Notes under the pieces: model-generated
Databases searched by the model: none
What the model was told of the DNA's origin: nothing
The model's input: the letters and a program-made list of their open reading frames with translations, nothing else
Assembly (NCBI GenBank): GCA_016748015.1
Contig: JAAOMT010000072.1
Span: 73,012 to 137,011 of the forward strand
Length of the DNA: 64,000 nucleotides
Reading direction: 5' to 3'
Origin: Geosiphon pyriformis
Lineage: Eukaryota; Glomeromycota; Glomeromycetes; Archaeosporales; Geosiphonaceae
Part shown: positions 57,901 through 64,000 of the stretch, piece after piece
Layout of the letters: the number at the start of each line of letters is the position of its first letter
Position numbering within the stretch: the first letter of the stretch is position 1
Program-made: the position numbers and the translations under genes

Positions 57901-58239
57901 TTAATTCCACAAATTGTTACACATTTCCCTTTAATTAATCCTAAAGATATTCCCCGAAATTTAGAACCAATAATTATAATAAAACAACAACCAAACTTGA
58001 ATACTTAATTCAACATAATTTTACAATAATTCTTTTAATAACACACAAAACCAAAAATAGTAAATAATTACAAGCAACACCCAAACCCAAAAACAAATAA
58101 AACTTCATATCTAAAAATAATTTTTTTTATTCTTTTTTTTCATTAATTAACTATTTTTATTATGATTATTCCCCGAAATATCCAATAAATATTCTAAAAA
58201 TTAATGTTAGCTTTGAAAACACTTCCTAACTTATTCATA

Positions 58240-58868
58240 ATGATTAATGGAAATCAAATTAATTATATTCAGAAAAAAACCACAGCCCCAGTAGTAAATA
58301 ATTCTCAGAATTATCATCCCTATAGAAAAAAACAAAAAGTTATTCTGAAAATCAATTACCAGAACTTTTAAAGCAAGCACTAAAAGAAAACCTTTTATCT
58401 ACCCCTATTGACATTCTACCAAATATCACAATGCAACAAAAACTTCTACTATTCCTCAATAAACAGAACAATGAACATATCCTTATATATAGATATTTTT
58501 ATATTGGAAAAACACTTTATAAACGAAAACTGGAACTTGAAGCAACCAATATTACTTCTAAGGCTATACAAAAACAAATTCACAATAAATTCAAGACAAC
58601 AGCTGAACCAACAAACACTTGCTATAAACTTAGAGCAGCATTTAGACTCTATGATTTATTCAATACTTGTGAAAACATTTTACAAAATCCAATACTTTAT
58701 TCAATGAAAATTCAATACATTGAAAAGCTTACAGAACTAAAATTTCAACAATTTTCAGACCAGATCACTTCAATTATCTTGGACCACTATCTTAACATTA
58801 CAGATAGTGCTTGGACTTTGATGGAGCTTAGTTTTGAGGAAGAGATTATGTTACCAGTAGAATTTTAG
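58240..58868 (+). CDS. C1 post-integrase ORF3, unknown function
   Basis: ATG 58431 opens 145 codons to TAG at 58868; with one indel near 58335 the frame can be traced back to about 58240. The product is Lys/Gln/Ile-rich, probably helical (KLTELKFQQFSDQITSIILD), with no membrane or signal segment. The stop is 20 bases inside the 3' LTR, so the coding region spans the polypurine tract. Relic C3 has the same region. Comparable in position with ORF3 of family B but not clearly homologous by eye. No family recognised. Confidence 0.58.
58836..58848 (+). promoter_or_regulatory. Polypurine tract of C1
   Basis: GAGGAAGAGATTA directly precedes the TGTTACC of the 3' LTR; it also encodes part of ORF3 (EEEI). 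Confidence 0.6.
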
Positions 58869-59820
58869 CTATTAATTAGCATAAAATTACTCTCATAATT
58901 CCTATTATTAATTAGCATATATTATTATTATTTCGATTATCACTTATTATTTAATCAAATTATCAAATATTATTACTTAATCAATAATCCGATTTGTATC
59001 ATAGAAATTAAGATGATCAAATTACACAATACTCTGAACCATTTAACATAGTCAAAATTCGCCGAAATTAATGAAAATTGGTCGAAATAATTAATAGTTC
59101 AGTGAAATAACTTGTAATTTGCCAAAATGTATCTTTAGTTTACCCAAATTGTAGCAAAGAGAAAAGTGCAAGTTCAAAAACTAGTACTACAACAAGTTGT
59201 ATAAAAAAAGAGCTTCTCTCTTCAAGAAAATGTATCTTTTCATAGTATTTCACCATAGTATCCTACTTTAGATATTTTAATTGAAACAAATCACCTTTTA
59301 TATATTTCAAATAAAAATTAAATATTCGAAACCCAACTCTCTTGATTATTGCACTTAAAACTCTCTCAACACAACTAACATTTTGAAATTAATTAGCTAC
59401 CAATTTCAGTAAACTGTTAGTGATTCCAGGCCTGAATAGAAAACGTTTCCCTTGATAAAATCCTATTTCTTTTACATTTCTTTTATTTTTCTTTTATTTT
59501 CTTATTACAATTATTAGGGTAGCCTACAAACGAAATTCCTGTAGAAGAGTTGACTTTCACAGCAAAGTAACTACACATTTTTAGTGAGCTTCCAGACAAG
59601 CAATTTCTGGGAAAGAGTTGACATTTACTACAACATAACTACACAAAATAACTGGCACAGAATTGCCCATTCCACTTATAAGCTCAGCAGTTCAAATTAT
59701 ACAAGATAATTTGAAGATAAATTCAGTTATTGGAGGTCCAACTACTTCCTAAAAATGTGAATTTACAGCAAATTAACATTAACAACATTCCAGAAAAGAG
59801 ACCAAAAACCTCCAGTAACA
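58849..59820 (+). repeat. 3' LTR of C1 (972 bp)
   Basis: Same length as the 5' LTR and alignable without gaps. Followed by ACAT, the target duplication. Confidence 0.93.
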
Positions 59821-59961
59821 ACATCAACAAATTTGCTATTAGTATTATCTATTTATCTAATATTATTAATATACTTATTTTTATTACCAGTTATATTTAT
59901 GATTTATACACTAATTGCTAAATTATAAAATTTACTAACAAAAAAAATAATATTTAAGTAT
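59821..59961 (+). pseudogene. A4 relic, gag middle fragment
   Basis: It resumes the A4 gag alignment after C1. The stretch near 59880-59955 corresponds to A1 21000-21065 (end of the poly-Pro run into the capsid start). It is interrupted at 59962 by a family-B LTR. Confidence 0.6.
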
Positions 59962-61410
59962 TGTTACGAGTTAGAATAACAAGTTAACAGTATTACAAAT
60001 AATTATTTAGGGTCTAAAAACAAATAACAAACCTGTAATTTGGTGCTCAATTGATATAATAATGTTGGTATCTAAAGGTTTTCATAATCTGAAGATTTTG
60101 GTTAGAGTTTTTTGTATAATAAACAGAGATTCAAGTGTTGTTTTTTTCATAGCTTCCTGAAATTACAATTCCATCAAATTTTTTTTTAGCATGGTGACTG
60201 GTAATCCTCCTGGTAAGCTATCCTTAATGATAAGTGTTCTACTTTTATTCCTGGGTTTTTTACCAATCTTTTTAACATTGATAACTCTGTGTGTTAATTT
60301 TTAATCAATTAATAAATAATAACAAAATAAGGAAAGAAAGAAATAAAAAGAAATAAAAAAATAAGCCAAAACAAGAAAGAATTAGTATCCCGTTAATAGC
60401 CATAATTAAGAGCTATTGGTTCAATATAGTTAAGTATTAGCAACTATTAACATAAGTGGTTGATAATAAGAAAATGGATTGTGATGTTTTTAATAAGTAT
60501 TTTATTAATATTTGATGTTTCCACTTTAAGTTATAGAATACTATTATATAAAGGAATGAATAGAGAATTAGAACTAGAGGTTCTAAGCTAAAAATTTTTT
60601 TCTGTTTCTAATGCTATTGCTATATATACATAAATTTTGTTATATAAAATTCCTTGAATTCCTTAATTTTGAGAACAGAATTGTAGGGTGATAAAAAGAA
60701 TTAAAGAAAATTCAACTTCAAAAAGCAAATTGAATAAATATGAATTCAATATATAAAATTAGTCTTATAAAATATCTTAGTCACTATATTTTTCAAAAAA
60801 TAATCAGAAAATCTAAAGATAGAGAAATAATTCATACTGTTAACAAATAATCACATACTGGTATAATTCTATGCCTTACATTAGTGCTCTTAAAATTCAA
60901 TATCAGGTATTAAATATATTCTTCAGTCATATTTTATTTAATAATCTTTAAATACTACAATTATACATTTCAAAAAAAGGTAGAAAATAATCAACAAGTA
61001 ATCTTTTATCCCAAGATGTTTAGATACTTGAAGGTAGAAAAAGAGAAATTAGTAATAAGAGAAGAATTAAGATGAAAGTTGTTATTTTATTTATTTGATT
61101 TTCTTGATTTCTGACATATATTTCTACAATTAAGAGATTTATTGCTTATATAGCTATTAAAAATAGTCAATGATTAGATTAATAATTAGATCAATAATTA
61201 AGTCAATGATCAGGTTAATGATCAGATTATTAATCAAATTAATAATTAGGTTAACAGTCAGATCATTGATCACTATCTAAAAATAGGGTGGCTAATTATA
61301 TAACATCAGTGACTAATATATGTAATAACTAATAAAAAGTATGAGTTTTAATCATAACATTATTTTTTCCAAAGAAATTAAGCTTTAGCAAAATCAAGCT
61401 ATTTGAATAA
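59962..61410 (-). mobile_element. Truncated family-B copy B4 (LTR plus ORF3 end)
   Basis: In minus orientation: the LTR end (TGTTACGAGTTAGAATAAC, 59962), an inserted family-A LTR (59991-60680), then the rest of the B LTR with nine 12-bp units (about 61165-61272) to its terminus ATCATAACA at 61359. About 50 bases of internal B sequence (polypurine tract and ORF3 end) remain before the sequence changes to family A near 61411. The rest of the element is lost. Confidence 0.75.
59991..60680 (-). repeat. Family-A LTR fragment nested in B4
   Basis: It begins TATTACAAATAATTATTTAGG (decayed TGTTACAGGTG start, compare 4731) and follows the A LTR to the TATATATAC and AATTCCTTAATTTT region. The distal roughly 200 bases, including the other terminus, are missing; B LTR sequence resumes with GAGAACAGAATTGTAGG. 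It is in the same orientation and almost the same B-LTR position as A2. Confidence 0.75.
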
Positions 61411-64000
61411 TTAACTACAATCAAAAATGGCAAAGCACTAGTAAAAATCAAATACAACCTATTAATAGACCATCCTGACTAGTAAATCAAGACAACATAT
61501 CATTTTAAGCAACACAAACTGAATATTCTAATCAGATCTCATATCTTGAATTTATTGAAAATTCAGATTTTAGTAATACTATATCTTTAAAAGAGAAAGA
61601 TGTAGTTGAAATCAGTAATCTTTCTATTCAAAACAGCAATCTGTTTACCAATACAATTTTATCTATTACAATTACAGAAAATAATACCTTTATTGCTATA
61701 TTTCTATTTAACATTGATAATCTGAACATGACTAATTTTTTTAGCAAAACTGTCATTAATCAGAATAGACCAATTACAGTAATATACACTGATGCTAAAA
61801 TAGAATAAATAGACATTAAATTAATACTTAATAGTAAATCTGCAGATAGTATTATCATAAAACAACTTATGGACTAACTAAGTTATTGAATAGACCATGT
61901 TGCCATTGCCTAAATAATTACCACAGATGGTAATATCAAAATCCTAATAAAAGAAATTAATAATTTTCCCTTTGAAATTAATAAAATTCAAATCTTTACT
62001 AAGGTATTTATTATAGAAGCCACCTAATACCAAGCCTTTATAGGAAACAATTGGCTATTAAAAACTTATGTTACTCTTAATTGGAACATCCAAAAACTTT
62101 AAATTACTTTTAATAGATAATATGCTCAAGTACTCACTACATGTAGACATTTTAGAACCCAAAACTTAAATCAATTGCTAATTAAATTTAAAAAAATAGT
62201 GCTACTATGAACATTAGAAACTTATCAAGTTTTGTGGGCTGACAATTACAGGACAGAGCTATCACTATCTCTTATCTAAGAAAAAAAAGATAAAGAAAAG
62301 ACTGATGAAGAACTTTTTAAATTACTACCAATTTACCTAAGTCTAAATCAAAAAGAACAATCTTATCAACTCTTTAAATTAACCTGTGTTAATTATAGAA
62401 AAAAGTTGTTTTTAATAGGCATTTGTGTCAAAAATAACAAAATATGGCCAACAGTCACCAAATATTACTGCTAACTTTGTGTATTAGAATGATATAGACA
62501 ACTTAAATGACAAGACAAATGAGACAACACAATATGCTTTGCATATGGTGAAATTTTATCAAATAAAAAATTGTAGAATAATGTTCCAAACAGAAGAGAA
62601 ACATGTAACAAATCATGTTAATATACTATCCTAATAAATGACTGGGCCAAAAAAAGCACTCTATTTACCACAGCATATAGTCAAACAATAAACTGACTGG
62701 ACTTATACCCTTATAATAATAAAAAAATTTGGAAAATGGCCATAACCAAATAAGAAGGAGCTACCATCAAGAAAATACATGCTATAAAAAATGCTTTAAT
62801 AACAATCAAAGAAATAGATAACATATTTACAAATAATCTTGAAGCATTCCAAAATTAGTATCAAGATTTGGCCCTAACTCAAGAAGAACAAAAACAAACT
62901 AGCAAACCTCAATATGAAACTGTATAATCATTGCTTAATTTCTTGTTATTTTCAGTACTGTGATAAGTGTAATTTTTTGTTTAATTCACTTTTAAGAATA
63001 CTATATCTTATTAGTAAACTACCAAAACCAAAGAAAAAATATGAGTTTTATGCTGAAAACATGTTGTTTCAAAAGCCAAGTAATGCTACTGAAATAGAAT
63101 AATACTTTATCTACTTTGCTCTCTTTAAAAAATTAGAATTAAAATGATATAGTAATGACAATAAAAAAATCTGCTCTAAAAAAACACACAAAAATGATGT
63201 GAAATTCGACTTAAGATATCCCAAACAATTTTCTGTAATTATAACTCCATACTCCCTTATAAAAATAGATCTCAAAATAACTTTAGAAATTTCTGTTAGT
63301 ACTATGGTTCAGATTGTCTCATGATCAAGTTTTGCAAAAAAAAAATCTATGTAAAAAAAGAAATTATCAATGCTAAATATACAGAAAACATTATCATCAT
63401 GCTATAGAACAATTTCAATAAATTTTATATAATTGAATCACAAGAAAAAATTGTTCAAGCTATTTTTTTACTCCTTATAAAAATACCCTAATTAACTCTG
63501 ATCACATTATGCAAAAAATTAGGCCTTATTGCCAAAAATATTAATGGGTTTGAATCAAGTAAAAGAGAGAATGTACCAATTAATTTTGTAAAAAAAAACA
63601 GTAATAAGATAGAATTTATTTATACCTATACAATTATTTCTATTCTCTTATATTAACAGTATATTCTTAAGATAGATTAAAAGATCCAAAACCAAGTTTT
63701 ATTATTTGAAGCCAATTTGAAAATCTGTTGTCTAGATAACATTGCTAATCTATATATCTCTGTTAAGACTTACAAATATTTCAAAATTTTTATTTACAAC
63801 TTTACTGAAGATATTATCAAAATTTTTGAAAGAATCTTTGTTGGTTTTATTTTACTTGACATTTAAAATTCCAAGAAACTGCAGCCTATTTTGAACTTTA
63901 CACAACTGTTCTTATTCTGCAATATCACTTCACAAATATAAAATCTGCTAAAAAAAAGTTACTTGTTTATATCTAAAGAAATTACTAAACTGAATTTAGG
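61411..64000 (+). pseudogene. dut: A4-type relic: protease, Cys-rich module and dUTPase
   Basis: It aligns with A1 from about 30000 to 32350. Protease: ITVIYTDAKIE and LILNSKSADSIIIKQLMD, the triad changed to Asn-Ser-Lys (about 61833). The Cys module follows (61900-63000; for example CFAYGEILSNKKL and CNKSC). dUTPase is at 63186-63600: VKFDLRY, SSFAKKKS, IINAKYTENI, QEKIVQAI and a changed motif 5 (NGFESSKR). Sequence continues into the post-dUTPase spacer to the window end. Probably the continuation of A4 after a deletion of the gag end. Many stops. Confidence 0.75.

Larger units (their letters stand above)
50020..59820 (+). mobile_element. Complete family-C Gypsy-like element C1 (9.8 kb)
   Basis: Two LTRs of exactly 972 bp (50020-50991, 58849-59820) are flanked by the 4-bp duplication ACAT (50016-50019, 59821-59824). 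Order: PBS, gag, protease, Cys-rich module, dUTPase, RT, RNase H, integrase, ORF3, polypurine tract. The LTRs differ at about 48 positions, nearly all transitions and with no indels. Internal frames have many TAA/TAG/TGA codons plus a few indels in A runs. It was inserted into the old relic A4. Confidence 0.93.

Noticed and set aside
50020-59820. Firm claim of repeat-induced point mutation
   Set aside because: The transition bias is clear but the CpA preference by hand count is only partial, and the required methyltransferase is not in the window. Methylation-linked deamination is an equal candidate.
1-64000. tRNA or rRNA genes
   Set aside because: No cloverleaf with A/B boxes or rRNA-like conserved stretch was noticed; the only tRNA-related sequences are 18-base primer-binding sites.

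Overview
This is a repeat-dominated, very AT-rich eukaryotic window. It is most likely from an arbuscular mycorrhizal fungus (Glomeromycotina, perhaps Gigasporales). That is inferred from the types of Gypsy and LINE proteins, the extreme AT content, the dense nesting and a fungal-type secreted Ser/Thr-rich protein; no rRNA or marker gene confirms it. Nearly everything is retrotransposon. Three Ty3/Gypsy-like LTR families are present, called A, B and C here, plus one LINE. Only one gene looks like a host gene: a signal-peptide protein at 45684-46160 (-). LAYOUT: 1-690 holds an A-rich tract and a degenerate TTAT-type minisatellite. 690-5593 is a truncated family-A copy (A2, -) inserted in a family-B LTR (5594-6290). 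6291-7660 plus 15405-15921 is an old family-C relic (C2, +) split by a complete family-B element (B2, -, 7661-15404). A second family-C relic (C3, -) starts inside C2 at 15922. C3 is split by family-A element A1 (+, 19070-36713), which is itself split by family-B element B1 (+, 21527-29233). C3 is split again by the LINE (37096-43894, 11-bp target duplication) and stops near 45470. After the host gene and about 2.3 kb with no recognisable genes, an old family-A relic (A4, 48480-50019, 59821-59961 and probably 61411-64000) is interrupted by complete family-C element C1 (50020-59820) and by a truncated family-B piece that itself contains a family-A LTR. HOW THE GENES WORK TOGETHER: families A and C read gag and protease in one frame and carry a Cys-rich module and a dUTPase domain between protease and reverse transcriptase. 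Family B has no dUTPase and instead joins gag to pol at a canonical -1 slippery heptamer, TTTAAAC, that is conserved in both B copies. All three families carry extra coding sequence after integrase; in B and C this ORF ends inside the 3' LTR. DECAY: the breaks are dominated by C-to-T / G-to-A transitions. The two 972-bp LTRs of C1 differ at roughly 46 transitions and 2 transversions by hand count. Nearly all stops can be explained as CAA, CAG, CGA or TGG changed by one transition. All three Gypsy families give 4-bp target duplications. Boundaries given as round numbers are estimates made by eye from copy-to-copy comparison.
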